Positions 13,201 to 24,556 of a DNA stretch of 64,000 bases are shown one piece after another. The position numbers were made by a program, and so were the translations under genes. The stretch comes from Alentia gelatinosa (Eukaryota > Annelida > Polychaeta > Phyllodocida > Polynoidae). Location of the stretch: contig OX465580.1 of assembly GCA_950022655.1 (NCBI GenBank), positions 3,147,122 through 3,211,121 of the forward strand, in the 5' to 3' direction. The first letter of the stretch is position 1, and every line of letters starts with the position of its first letter. The notes under the pieces were generated by a model that ran no database searches, was not told the origin of the DNA, and worked only from the letters and a program-made list of their open reading frames with translations.

Positions 13201-14899
13201 TTATTTTCCACGATACTGTAGCCTATTTTTTGTGTATGTTTTATCCAATGTGCTTCACCATCTATATCAATTACCAAGGAGGAAGATGTTGTTTTATTAT
13301 GCTAGAAAATTGGTAGATTTTCCCAATCCAGGATGCCATGTTGGAAGCATTGTTGCATGAGCCCCAGGAAGATGAAGACTTGTTTAAAACTCTTGTTCCC
13401 TATGTTGTTGTTAAGAGGGGGCATCTGAAGTCGAGCTTTCTATGAAGGGCATCAGCAACGTTGACCGACAGTACCTCGCAAAGTAGTGACCAGCTATGTG
13501 TATGATGTAAGCAACATATGTGTAATACAAACATGTAACTAAGTGTAAGGTACAACTGTGATGTGAGCATTACATATGTATGTAGTGTTACTATCTATGC
13601 TCATTGTTATAGCAGTGATAGTAATCTGAATGAAGATCACCAAATCCTGATTCCCTTCACATGGTTTAATGTTAATGGTCTGATGACTGTGGTCTCACCG
13701 ACTATACCTCCCGGTGCTGTGCTGTATACTACTTGCATTGTTAGGGGGGGGGGGGGGCTACCAGGCGGTTGTGCCGCTAGGGTTTCCCTCCTGCTGGAGG
13801 ATAAACATGGAGCGTTACAGTCAGTTTGACCAGGGCAGGGCACACCAGCCACTCAGCAGAGACGTTGGAGTGTGACATTATGTTGGGCATACACATATAT
13901 GAGCAGTAGAACTTTGCTTAATGAGACACCCGCATTTCCAGGCCGTTGTACATTTCAGTAGGGCTAACTCAAATATCTATTAGTTTGTGGGGAAATTTTG
14001 TTACAGGCAGAAGTGTCCCCATAACCCTTTAATAGCTGCACATCAGTCAGTATTCAGATATACTACAGCAGGCAGTATCACTAATTGTGAAGTTTCCACA
14101 GGAAGCCTCTGTGGTCTACACAGTCTAAATTTTCAAATCTAAAACTACCAGTAATACATAAATCTCCATATGAACCTTTTAATTACTGCTAGCACTTCCA
14201 AATATAAAATTTTTACAATTCTGCTATAAATTTTCTTTTTAAATTATGAAGGACCAAAAGGAATTGTCTTGCCATGCCCATGTGAATGGCATATGGTATT
14301 TTCTGGCTGCGTCTATGGGGATGTCAAAGGACATTACCCTGCCAGGAGAAGGTTAAGCTGGTTGGGCGTCTCTTAAGCAGGGTTCTACACTGTATGTGGC
14401 TTATGAGCATGGATTGTATACCAACATTTACACATATGTGATGGCTCATTCAAAGACACTATGCTATATAACAGCCATGTTTCAGACACTGTGCTATGGA
14501 AACTGGATCTTATGTCATGGTTTCCATAATCTGGCAGTGAAAATCTAGGATGCTATGCTACGGTTTTTGTATCAGAACACAAAGAGGGGTTGGGCAATTT
14601 TAAAAGGTATCTGTGATATACCTGGAAGGTTGGGGATAGTTTATTTTGCATTTCCAGTCACTTTGAACTCGTGAAAATAAGTCATTTGAGGGTCCACCCA
14701 ACTTAGCAGTTTGCAAGAAACCTAGCATACTGGTGATGTAGCATAGTGTCCAGATACCATCCAACACAAGTACCCTCTAAGTCAATTCATAAATCTCAAG
14801 CAATAGATCACTAGCAATATGCATCATTGTTCATCCTATTTTCTCACACTTGAGAACATGGATACAGGAAATCCCATTTTTCAGTACATATTAAGAAAG
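10279..14899. other. Long noncoding stretch, no gene seen
   Basis: Open frames are short and match nothing recognisable. There is a G homopolymer run near 13744-13757. The stretch appears to be intergenic or intronic. Confidence 0.5.
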
Positions 14900-15178
14900 A
14901 ACTGCATCGATATTGGTAGCTGCTTAAAATATGCCATGAGTTTTGGCTGCAGAATAATCTCACAAGGCAAAGTTGAGTGAGATTTAGCGGAAAACCAAAA
15001 CGAATTGTGTATTTCAGTGGTTATGGAGCGAGTGCAGTTCTCACCCCTATCACTGACGGATTGGCTGATGTTTGTGAAATCATCGCCCATTGAGCATATT
15101 TTAACAATATTCCATGGGTGTTGAGTATGAGTTCTCAATGTTTAGTCTATGATAAAAAGATACAAGGGGTGAGATAAA
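14900..15178 (+). repeat. Composite hairpin element, copy 3
   Basis: Hairpin at 14900-15039 with arms of about 60 bp (start AACTGCATCG, end GAGCGAGTGCAGTT) and tip CAAGGCAAAGTTGAG near 14968. It is followed by a module from TCTCACCCC to GGGGTGAGATAAA (ends 15178) with box AATGTTTAGTCTATG. Confidence 0.8.
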
Positions 15179-15598
15179 TGTCAAATGGAAAGAGGTGAAC
15201 TATGAGGCATGTTGCTAAGGTCAGATCACAGCTGATTCATTTTTTAAAACAGGTAGCTTTTGCGTAAAAACAACCCTAGATTGCTGAAAACAAAGATCTC
15301 TTAAATTATTGGTATTAGCCAAATATGTTTGGTAGTTAGTGAAACAAGTTGTTGCATACAGTCTGTACTATGACGCATACTTAGTCAATGCACAGGTCAT
15401 GTGATTGTAGCTGTTGAGGTAGACCTGGCAGTTTTAGAGCTTAATGAATGTTGCCAAACAATCGCTGACAGAGTACACATGTAAGTGTCAAGTATTTGCC
15501 AAATAAAGCTCACAAACATCACTGTTTTCTTTTGTTCTTCATCTCGACTGGTTTATCGTTGTCAGTAAATGTGACTGGTGGAGTGATGTGACATATAA
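15179..15598. other. Noncoding, no gene seen
   Basis: No coding signal. An AATAAA hexamer occurs near 15500, but it cannot be tied to a gene. Confidence 0.4.
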
Positions 15599-16466
15599 AC
15601 AACATTGTCAACTTTGTTAAAGATGTTAATGTAAAGCTTTATGCGGATGACACTGTCGTTTATACTAGTGCCTCATCCAAAGAAGAACTCCAGAATACCT
15701 TACAACAATCAATAGATCTTTTCTCCTTATGGGCAAGCCAAAACAAACTTTCTGTAAATATATCCAAGACAAAGTATATGTCTTTCGGGTCCCCAATAGC
15801 ATGTAAAAGAATAGGGCATGTTAAAATCTTAATGGACAACATACCCCTACAAAATGTAAATGCTTATAAATATCTAGGTATAACGCTCGATCCTGCATTA
15901 AATTATGGACTTTATGACAAAGATATAATAACCAAGTTAAATCATGAGCTATACAAATTATCGAAAATGAGGAATTTTATAGATAAGAGCACCGCTCTCC
16001 AAGTTTATAAAACTTGTGTACGACCCTACTTTGAATACGGGGTTGTCTTTCTTATAAATACATATAAATGCCACACCAAAAAATTACAAAGACTACAAAA
16101 TCAGGGTCTAAGAATTAGTTTATTGGCTGATTATCGGACGAGTATACATAATTTACATGCAAGAGCAAATTAACTATTTATTAAAGATAGATGGCAGACA
16201 CAATTAGCTAATTTTATGTATAAGAGATCTAGAATCCCAAAATATATAGATAATAGAAATGTGGCCACAAGGAGACATATGTCAACTGTTTTAAAGGTTT
16301 TCCAGCCAAACTGAGATTTATTGAAAAAGCATAAAATATATGGGGAGCGTATACTGGAACGAATTACCAAACCAAGTTAGACAAATAGACAATTTTAAAG
16401 AATTCAAATCTCTGACAAAAAAGCTAATGATTGAAAAATTTCCATTACAATTGGTTATTCCATAGG
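15599..16466 (+). pseudogene. LINE reverse-transcriptase fragment (3' half of ORF2), decayed
   Basis: Remnant of a non-LTR retrotransposon polymerase. It opens at the catalytic box YADDTVVYTS (near 15640) and continues through SVNISKTKYMSFG and NAYKYLGITLD to PYFEYGVVFL, the thumb region of the RT family. The frame is broken near 16171 and picks up again as YWNELPNQVRQIDNF. There is no endonuclease, no 5' RT half and no 3' UTR. It ends where the opposite-strand LINE begins, giving a tail-to-tail junction near 16445-16466. The clade (Jockey, CR1 or I-like) cannot be settled by eye. Confidence 0.85.
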
Positions 16467-16949
16467 GTTCCACCATGATAAAGTACAGATCTGGTATATA
16501 ATGTACAATTTGGTTTCGCCACGTATAGAACTCGTGCATCATACAAGCGTGTATTTTTCTTGCTATTGTCTAAATATATATGTGTTCTCGAGCGTTTGTA
16601 CATGTAGTTTAAAAGGTGGGCTTCATGTCTATCAGATAAGTAGGGAATTTTGGCCAATCTGTGAAGGTCAGTAATCGGAGTATGGAGTGGTAATTTTAAG
16701 CATATACGGAGAGCTTTATTTTGCATAATTTGGATAGAATCGGTGTACCTTTTCGGAGCACTATGTAATAGAATGTCGCCATAGTCATAATACGGGGTGA
16801 TGGCTGTTCGATAAATTGCTAGGGCAGCATCTTTAGTTAGGTAACTCCGCATTTTTGAGAGTTGATAAAGTCGATACGAGATGCTTTTTTTCAGGTTAGT
16901 AAAATGAAATCTGTAATCAAGGTGCTGATCCAGAGTAATGCCTAGGTAC

Positions 16950-17815
16950 TTATATGAAATAATTTGATAAAAGCATTCTCTCCTTCTGCTGAATGGCGTT
17001 TTGTGCCTTTCTGCATTTATTGATGGATTTTTGTTTTCCATCAATCTGTGGCTCCAGGCTCCAAAAGGTATGAACACCATGGATAGCAAGTATGGATAAA
17101 TGGAAATTCAAGCCACGTCAAAAAAAATTTCCCCACAGATTGATGGAAAACAAAAATCCATCAATAAATGCAAAAAGGCACAAAACGCCATTCAGCAGAA
17201 GGAGAGAATGCTTTTATCAAATCAATTCCCCCAAAACCCACCTATCCAACACGACTAGAAGTGATCAATTCCCAGTAGGAGGAGAGATCGTTTTTATTCA
17301 GAGAAATTCTACAAAATATACAAAATGCGGAATTTCATATTCGCAAAAGATGTGAATAATAAGAGAAAGACCCAGAGGGTAAGCTACAATCACCTGATGA
17401 GATCAGACGGTCGAAACTATCAAGCAAGAGAGAGAAACACAGACGTTTCTACTCAGTAGAAAACAGGACTTAAACTCGCCTAGAATCCACCAGAGGGCAG
17501 GCAAAACCCGACCATTAGTTCTGAAAATATCCACAAGGATATGAAAAGGGCGCCACCGTCAGGAGCGCACCCAACACTGGATATATGGAAGGGATTCATT
17601 GGCTGAGAGGTTTTCGCGCCGCTCTTTGTCTGAATTTTCAGCAAATGAAAAACCTCAATTTTGGTCACCTGACCAAACTAACCAATGAGGGTCTAGTTCT
17701 GTACAGATTCCATGAATAATCAATCTCCTCCCCGCGCCATAGGCACGGGGAATTGGCCACTTGCTTGATAGTTGTGGTAGCTGCCTCGTGCATTCGCCAT
17801 ATTTATATGAAATAA
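16950..17815 (+). mobile_element. 840-bp non-autonomous insertion in the LINE, with 13-bp target duplication
   Basis: The 13-mer TTATATGAAATAA occurs at 16950-16962 and again at 17803-17815, exactly where the LINE frame is interrupted, so 16963-17802 is the insert. Inside it, 16962-17051 and 17133-17222 are 90-bp inverted repeats with one visible mismatch, separated by about 80 bp, followed by about 580 bp of single-copy sequence. There is no poly(A) tail, LTR or transposase. The inverted 5' start plus a long forward part recalls inverted 5' copies of Penelope-like elements or twin-primed insertions. The hammerhead-like core at 17394 supports the first reading weakly. Confidence 0.75.
17394..17417 (+). 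ncRNA. Candidate hammerhead-ribozyme core
   Basis: CTGATGA is followed by GATC-AGAC-GGTC, which can pair as a 4-bp stem II (one G-U pair), and then GAAAC. This is the order and spacing of the hammerhead catalytic core. A clear stem I and a cleavage triplet next to stem III could not be found by eye, so activity is uncertain and a chance match remains possible. Penelope-like retroelements and retrozymes are known carriers of such ribozymes. Confidence 0.35.
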
Positions 17816-18848
17816 CCGACTTTAGTTCTTTGTTGTTAATTGAGATTTTGTGAGTATCCTTTAATTTATTGGCTTGTTTTGTTTGAAAGTATATATATGT
17901 TTTTGTAGTGTTAATACTCAGCTTATTTTGGATGCACCAGGTTTCAATCAAGTCGAAGTCCATTTGAATATCATGGACAAGCGTTTCAACATCATTGCTG
18001 TGTTGTTATATAACGGTATCATCTGCGAATAATATTGCCTTGGATCTTTGTAACACACATAATAAGTCATTAATATATAATAAAGACATTAGCGGACCCA
18101 AAATCGAGCCCTGAGGTACACTGTGTTGCATGATACATGTTGAGGATATAATATTGTTGGCTTTAACTTTTTGTTTCCTTATATACAAATAGTTTTTAAA
18201 CCAGTTTAGGCAGCTTCCTTTTATTCCATAATTTTTTAATATATCTAACATAATTGAATGGTTAACGGTATCGAAGGCTTTTCGAAAATCAATATATACA
18301 GTCAAAGAATCTTTACCAACATTTCTATTAGAGGAAATATCATCTGTTAAAATAGAAATTGCGTCAATTTTTGAACGTGACTTTCTAAAAGCATACTGTT
18401 TGTCTGTGAGAATATTATTATCGTCAATAAAAGTGATGATTTTCTTATATACAGGTTTCTCCATCAATTTGTTTACAATAAGCAAGAGTGAGATTGGTTG
18501 TAAGTTATTTGCTTGATACGGGTCACCACCTTTAGGAATGGGTATAACAACTGATATTTTCCAATCAGATGGTATTTTTCTTGTGGCAAAAATAAGTTAA
18601 ATATCTGGTATTAAATATACAGCATCAATAAAAACAGTTGAGTTTATACCGTCTAGAAGTGATTGCTTATTTGGACTAAGTTCTTTCACACACTCTAGTA
18701 CATTGTTAGGGGTAACAATCATTTCAGTTAAGTTATTTTCATTTTGATAATCATAAGCTTTCCATGGAATGTACATGGACTCTGACAGTGAGTCACCTAT
18801 ACTTGAAAAATATTTGTTTATGAAATCGGGAATTTGGATACTTAGTAG

Positions 18849-19213
18849 AAACTGAACGAGAGTTAGACTTGACAATGTTTATGCCATGACGGGAAGGTCG
18901 TGTATTACTACACGAGGCGTAGCCGAGTGTAGTGAGGAGCAGACATGACCAGAGTGGCATAGACATTGACAAGTCTAACTCGAGTTCAGTTTCGTATTTA
19001 TCCTACCCCATCTATGCTTTTGTATTACTGTTAAAAAGATAAATATTGAGTCAACGACCAACAGAACTTTTTTCATAGTAGCTGACATCCTGCTCTGTGA
19101 TTGGTCAATATTGTTATTACTCTAGTGGCATAAAAAACACTTTATGTCACGGCCTGCCACATAAAATTTCCCTATGTTAAGTCTATGGCGGTTTTTTATT
19201 AGGGGTAGGATAA
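18849..19213 (+). repeat. Composite hairpin element, copy 4
   Basis: Hairpin at 18849-18992 with arms of about 65 bp (AAACTGAACGAGAGTTAGAC against GTCTAACTCGAGTTCAGTTT) and tip CGAGGCGTAGCCGAG at 18913-18927. It is followed by a module from TTTATCCTACCCC (18997-19009) to GGGGTAGGATAA (19213) with box TATGTTAAGTCTATGG near 19180. Its left edge cuts the LINE remnant. Confidence 0.85.
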
Positions 19214-19429
19214 CAGTGTTTACGCTAGCGTATTCACAACAATGAGCAGAGCAATTCCTACTCATGCTGCCCTCTCACTGCAGTTGTACCCATCCACTGT
19301 CTTCTTGAGGAAACACCTCCATGCTATATTACACATTGTCCTGATCACTTCTCAAATAAAGCAGAAGTCATTCCTCAAATACAGTATAACATACAAGACT
19401 AGGAGCCAAAAGTGTGTTCATCACAGATA

Positions 19430-19740
19430 AATGAGCATGCTATTATAAATGAATAACAATTAAAAGGTTTGAGTCAGATTTAGCCTATGAATATTTTCTG
19501 TAACTCCCCTGCACCCAGTCAACCTGTCATTTCTCTAACTGCCTGAGTCTAGGATCAAAACATATCAAGCAACAATGGGTCAATGAGGTATTTCAGTCTT
19601 GAGTGATTGGTCATGGTCAGCTGGGCACACCTCTAAGACCCTGAGACACTGGCTCCCTCCTCTGTTCTCACTATCACAGTGAACAGCATGCAGATAGTAA
19701 AGGGATAGTTTTCTGGAAGCACACTGAAAGTTCAATGTGA
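19430..19740. repeat. Dispersed repeat, copy A (partner at 46985-47280)
   Basis: Shares long collinear blocks with 46985-47280, for example CACCCAGTCAAC, AGGATCAAAA, GTCAATGAGGTATTTC and GAGTGATTGGTCATGGTC. No coding content is recognised. Confidence 0.8.
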
Positions 19741-19941
19741 CCACTCTAACCCTGACTCTAACCTCTAGATGATGTGTTTAGTGCGTGCAAGCACGCTCTA
19801 AAAAGTGCCTGATACTACCCGGAACTCACGCTCTCCTAATCGTACCCATCTCTCCTGCTTCATACCACCACACCATGCCAGTGTTAGGAGAGTGACTCCA
19901 ACCATCATGGCAAACACAACATGCTGCTCTGCACAAAGGAT

Positions 19942-20333
19942 CTTAAGATGAAACGTCCCGAAATTTCATATAAATGTTTATATAAAATTTTGTGGTGTTT
20001 ACATTTATCCCACCCCTCTTTACGCTTCTGCATTACTAAAAAATAAATATTATCAAGAGACGTCACGAGTTTGAGTCTGAGTTTATTTATACCATCCATT
20101 TTGTTGGCTCCATAATTTCACGAGTCGAAGACGAGTGACATTACGGAGCCATCAAAATGAGTGGCATAAATAAGCTCAAACTGAAACGAGTGGCGTCTAG
20201 ATTTAATCCTACCGCGTTTCCATATTTTTTCAGTATCAGAACGTAGTGGCATAAACAACACTTTATGTCACACCTGTGAAATAAACAAATCCCATGTTAA
20301 GCCTATGGCGTTTTTTATTAGGGGTAGGATAAT
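19942..20333 (+). repeat. Composite hairpin elements, copies 5 and 6 (nested or adjacent)
   Basis: A small hairpin near 19942-19992 leads into TTTATCCCACCCC. Inside it lies a second, very regular hairpin at 20059-20197, with arms of about 62 bp and tip CACGAGTCGAAGACGAGTG at 20119-20137. A module follows from TTTAATCCTACC (20202) to GGGGTAGGATAAT (20333) with box CCATGTTAAGCCTATGG. This looks like one element inserted into the module of another. Confidence 0.75.
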
Positions 20334-20334
20334 A

Positions 20335-20513
20335 TCATGAAACATCACAAAATTTCATATGATTGTTTATATGGCATGAGTTGTCTTTGCGGAATGATAT
20401 CACGAGCTGAGTGATATCTGTAGCAGAAGACAACGAAATATTTTATGGCATAACTGTGGCATACAGGCTCACCATGTTAAGTCTATGGAGATTTATATGC
20501 GGGGTAGGATAAA
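20335..20513 (+). repeat. Composite hairpin element, copy 7
   Basis: Core hairpin at 20380-20434 (arms GTTGTCTT and AAGACAAC) with tip ATCACGAGCTGAGTGAT. It is followed by box CCATGTTAAGTCTATGG near 20475 and end GGGGTAGGATAAA. The left inverted repeat of the module is not clear. Confidence 0.6.
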
Positions 20514-20647
20514 ATAAAGTATGGATGAGGGTGGGTGGGAAATGAAAGTGCGTGTGGTGTGAGTGAAGGACTATTGGGGAATGGGACGTGTGTGAGTGGT
20601 GAGAGGGAGAGGTGAGAACTACACTGGCTGCCAGAGCTACACTAAGT

Positions 20648-20943
20648 TGGACTGGTTCCCTGCCCTAATGAAATAAGGGACAGGTAACGGGTTCCTACGA
20701 CCTTCAACTAGACTGTAGTATGTCCGGTTGTCGCTAGGGCCAGGGCACTAGTGGACAAGTGGTTTGGCTGGGTTCCGCATATATCTCCGCCGAGCCCCCT
20801 AGTGGATACCCCGGGAACCAGTGTATCTGGTGGTCTGCCAATCCCACAATGCAACAGAAAAATGGAGGCGTTACCAATAATGCACCACGAAACTGCAACC
20901 CGTTACCTGGCCTTTAGTCTAACCAGGCCAGGCTGCCAGGCTA
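20648..20943. mobile_element. 296-bp miniature element with 8-9 bp target duplication, copy 1
   Basis: Flanked by CACTAAGT (20640-20647) and CACTACGT (20944-20951), an 8-bp duplication with one change. The ends are TGGACTGG and CCAGGCTA. The interior has the palindrome CCTGCCCTAATGAAATAAGG and matches the copy at 21906-22201 throughout. It has no coding capacity. Duplication length and short weak terminal repeats fit a hAT-like or Mutator-like non-autonomous element. Confidence 0.75.
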
Positions 20944-20956
20944 CACTACGTTAGCT

Positions 20957-21598
20957 CTGGGGCCCGTTTCAATAGAATGGGTCACTAAACCACTTAGTGA
21001 CATGTTTAGTGACTCAAATAGTGACAGGAATAGTGACAAAATTTAATTCTCGTTTCAAAAGGCATGTCACTATTGGGATGGTGTGTCAGTTCACTGTTGG
21101 TGACATAGTGACATTGCTGCCTGGGCCTTACAATGGATGGTGTTAGTGCTCTCGGGAACAAGTGTGTCAAGGTAAAAGTTGTTGCAGAAATTAGTGACAG
21201 GCTTGAGAAATCCTACACTGGCTATCAGAGCAGCATTTTCTATGACAAAATTCAAATGTGAATATCATTAGATTGCATGGACCGATATCCTTCATATTTG
21301 GTATGTTTATAAGTTGTATGTGTCCCTAACTGGGGTTAAAGTTTCATAGCGTTATCCCTATGGTAAGTAAAGTTATGTGTTTGTGACATCAAAAACGAGA
21401 GGGTATACCCTCTCGCTATTATAGACACTATAGTGACCCTTTTAGCCACTTCTGAAATGGTACAAGCCACTATTTGCGGCTGTCTCTTACCCTATGTCCC
21501 ACAAACGGTTGTCCATTAACTATTGCAACGCGAAGTACCGCTATTGTGTCACTAAACCCAATAACGGACGTCCTACAGACTATTGAAACGGGTCCCAG
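20957..21598. mobile_element. 642-bp miniature inverted-repeat element (GGGCCCGTTTC family)
   Basis: Terminal inverted repeats CTGGGGCCCGTTTCAATAG and CTATTGAAACGGGTCCCAG are 19-20 bp long with one mismatch. The interior has several TAGTGAC motifs. A short stretch near 21165-21258 resembles, at the protein level, one near 47350-47440, so a decayed coding fragment may be shared, but it was not identified. Confidence 0.75.
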
Positions 21599-21617
21599 GT
21601 TGGGTTAAATCCATGGC

Positions 21618-22612
21618 TGCCTTGACCCACTACCTGTAGTGTCTCTTACTCTCCCAGCAGATCCTTTATGTGACCTGGACCTATGGTTGGAGGATGTATT
21701 CAATTCTCAATCTTGAAACCATTATTCCATGTTCAAATTTCCTTTTGTGTGTATTTCTAATCAAATAAACATAAAGGTAGACTTTATTATCAATTTCATC
21801 AGCTATGAATATTTCTTAACGAGTATTCTAGCTCTAAGAATCCAAGAATAAATAAAGCTACTTGGTCTGAGAGTGAGAATTCGTAGACACGAACAGGGTT
21901 TAACGTAGACTGGTTCCCTGCCCTAATGAAATAAGGGACAGGTAACGGGTTCCTACGTCCTTCAACTAGGCCGTAGTACATCCCGTTGTCGCTAGGGCCA
22001 GGGCGCTTATGCTTTCAAAGTGGATATATCTCCACCGAGCCCACTAGCGGATACCCCGGGAACCACTAGCATATCTGGTGGTCTGCCAAGGTTGCACAAT
22101 CTCACATTGCAACAGAAAAATGGAGGCGTTACCAATAATGCACCACAAAACTGGAACCCGTTACCTGGCCTTTAGTCTAACTAGGCCAGGCTGCCAGGCT
22201 AGGTTTAACGTTACCAACCTCTTGGTTGGAACACAGTGTAGACAGGTTGCGGCCAATCTAGGTGAGAGCTAGATTGGCTGCCACCTCTGTTTACACTGTG
22301 TTTCAACTTAGAGGTTGGTAACGTTAAACCCTGGTCGAGTCCACGAATTCTCACTCTCAGACCAAGTAGCTTGCTTTATTTTGGGATTCATAGAGCTGAG
22401 ATTCTCATTATGAAATATTCATAGCTAACAACATTTATAATAAAGTCTACCTTTATGTTTATTTGAATAGAAATACACACAAAGGGAAATATAAACATGG
22501 AAAAATGGTTTCAAGAGTGAGAATTGAATACATTCTCCAACCATATGTCCAGATCACATAAAGGATCTGCTGGGAGAGTAAGAGACATGTGCAGGTAGTG
22601 GGTCAAGGCGGT
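21618..22612. mobile_element. Foldback element of about 1 kb, interrupted by a second element
   Basis: Left arm 21618-21905 plus 22202-22262 and right arm 22266-22612 are inverted copies. They start CCTTGACCCACTACCTG and end AGGTAGTGGGTCAAGG. The inner arms share GGTTTAACGTTACCAACCTC, with the turn near 22263. The left arm carries the 296-bp insert at 21906-22201. Single-arm relatives occur at 44864-45210 and 55480-55790. Confidence 0.8.
21906..22201. mobile_element. 296-bp miniature element, copy 2, inside the foldback element
   Basis: Flanked by GGTTTAACG on both sides (21897-21905 and 22202-22210). The uninterrupted sequence is preserved in the right arm of the foldback element, which proves insertion. 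Ends are TAGACTGG and CCAGGCTA, and its size equals copy 1 at 20648. Confidence 0.82.
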
Positions 22613-22997
22613 CAGACCACTGAGCAAAAATAGATACACTGCAATGGCATGAAATACCCGCTACCACCCCATGTCAAGGCCCCTGTCGATTCAACGTGAC
22701 CAGAGCTAACGTAGTGTAGCTCGGGTGGCCAGTGTAGGTGAGAGCTGGGAATGTGATGTGGTTTCTGTCCACCAGACGTCAGCAGTGGCGGGACCACACA
22801 ATGGGGATAATGAGGGAAGCGAGCCTCTGTAACAGAGATTACAGTCCAGTTTCCTTGATTAGGTCAAACCAAGCAGCCCAGACTACGTAAACCTGGGGTA
22901 GTATTTCAACCGCAAATGTTTTTTTTAAACTATGGAGGGTTGCGTCGTGAATTTCCATCTCATATCTCACTACCACACCAGCTCATGGCTCACTACC
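22613..22997. other. Noncoding, no gene seen
   Basis: Contains a fragment also found near 44640-44760 (in the opposite orientation), including AGCTAACGTAGTGTAGCTC, the empty-site form of the target of the 296-bp element copy 1. Confidence 0.5.
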
Positions 22998-23975
22998 TTA
23001 AAGGCATATCCTACAATTCACAGTGGCGCCATCTGTTGATTTCTAAATAATGTCAATTATTAGTCAAAACTGGTTTCTTGGGACTCATTCTAATTCTACA
23101 TGAGGAAATTTAACATTTTGTCCAGTTTATCCAAAATCAATAGGTAAAATAGGCCAATTTACATTTGCTATTTACATAGGAAATCTACTGAAAAATATGG
23201 TTTTCCTCAATTCTTTCAAAAACAAGGACGGTGACATATGATTTTTAAAACATAAATAAGTATTACTATATATGTACTATATTCTGTGAAAATTTGAGGA
23301 AAATGACATGGGTTTTACTATGTGAAAAAATACTTTTTAGAATTTCTATATATTCTTATATAAAATTATCATCATATTGATCTATAAATCAAAAACTAGC
23401 ACGGTGACCCCCGATTTTTAAGTTAGGTATGTGTTCTACAACACCTGGAGATCATCATATTAAATTTTCTGGAAATTGACATGGGTTTTAATTTTCAAGC
23501 CATATTGTCCGATATGCCTTTAAAGGCATATTGGACAATTTGCTTTGAAAATTTAAACCCGTGTCATTTTCCTGAAAATCTGATATGATGAGCACGAAGT
23601 GTTGTAGAAATTTAAAATCAGGGGTCACCATGCTAGATTTAGATTTAGAGATGGTGACATGGTAATATTGTATAAGAATTTACAAAAATTCTATAAACGT
23701 TACTTTTTACATAGTAAAACCCATGTCATTTTCTTAAAACTTTCAGAGAATATAGTAGCTGTATAGTATTACACATTTCAGTTTTTAAAACCATAGATCA
23801 CCATCCTTATTTTTGAGAGAATTAAAGAATCCAGATTATTCGGTACATGTCTTATGTAAATTAGCTGTATTTACCTATTATTATTGGATAAACTGGACAC
23901 GCTATATTTACTCATTTGGAATTAGAATGTATTCCAAGGTACCAGTTTTGACTGATAATTTGACTATATAATTTT
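22998..23975. repeat. Near-1-kb imperfect palindrome
   Basis: The two arms mirror each other about 23520/23521, where ATATGCCTTTAAAGGCATAT forms the turn. Left arm 22998-23520 and right arm 23521 to about 23975 match over most of their length with scattered changes. The outer left end (AAAGGCATATCCTACAATTC) recurs at 63794-63830 next to AGTGGTGCCACCTG, so the arm is a dispersed repeat that exists here as a head-to-head pair. Confidence 0.8.
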
Positions 23976-24556
23976 TTTCTTACTTCTCACACATGCTTTT
24001 CTTTTTCTTTATTTGATTTAAATGATGCGTATCCTTCAGTTTCAAAGAACTGACTAATATATCTTACTATAGAAATATTACACATTTTTATTGTAAAAGG
24101 TATTTCCTAAACTTCACCAAGCAAGAGTAATATATTCCTGTTCTTGTTACTGTATGTGTAGTGGGGCTGGAATCCAGCAGTGTTCGGACGTTCTACAGAA
24201 GATGGCACGGAGAGTCAATCCTTACTGTGTAGTGGTTCCGGGCAATGCCGCACACGAGAGTGGCGGGGCGGAGGCTGGGATTATATAATGCTGGGTATAT
24301 ATTCTCAGCGTTCACAGTAGGTCGACAGGCTGTCTTCGTGCGTCTCTCCTTGAGAGCGGACTCTTGGACCCTCACTTTGTAGGTGGGTTCTCATAACCTT
24401 CCTGGTGGTTAGGCGAGTCTTTCAGATTAGCCTCTCCAGCATTACTCGGCACACCGTGCTGGGATACTGTACTTGTGGGGAAGTTGTGTTAATAAACATT
24501 CCTGTTTATTAAATGCGTGAGTTGTGTTTCGTGTTACTAAGTTCGTGCAAACCTAC
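23976..24556. other. Noncoding flank of the LTR element; possible old solo LTR
   Basis: From about 24155 there is a TATA-like TTATATAATG and, some 200 bp further on, AATAAACATTCCTGTTTATT. The order TATA then polyadenylation signal recalls the U3-R part of an LTR. No second copy is present to prove it. The LTR retrotransposon is inserted immediately afterwards. Confidence 0.25.

Larger units (their letters stand above)
16445..18848 (-). pseudogene. LINE reverse-transcriptase remnant, minus strand, split by an insertion
   Basis: Non-LTR retrotransposon RT in pieces. 18597-18848 holds the region upstream of the RT core, and 18006-18485 the palm with DFRKAFDTVNH, SVPQGSILGP and the catalytic FADDT. 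17815-17963 gives NKLSINTTKTYIYF, and 16445-16949 gives ISYKYLGITLDQ through to LWNNQL at the 3' limit. A frame change lies near 18490-18597, and the piece is cut by the 840-bp insertion at 16963-17802. It lacks the endonuclease and the 3' UTR and is a dead copy. Its 5' side is cut off by the hairpin element that starts at 18849. Confidence 0.87.

Noticed and set aside
21165..21260. Possible decayed coding fragment shared with 47350-47440
   Set aside because: The two translate similarly over about 30 residues, but one contains a stop and no family could be named, so it was not annotated as a gene.
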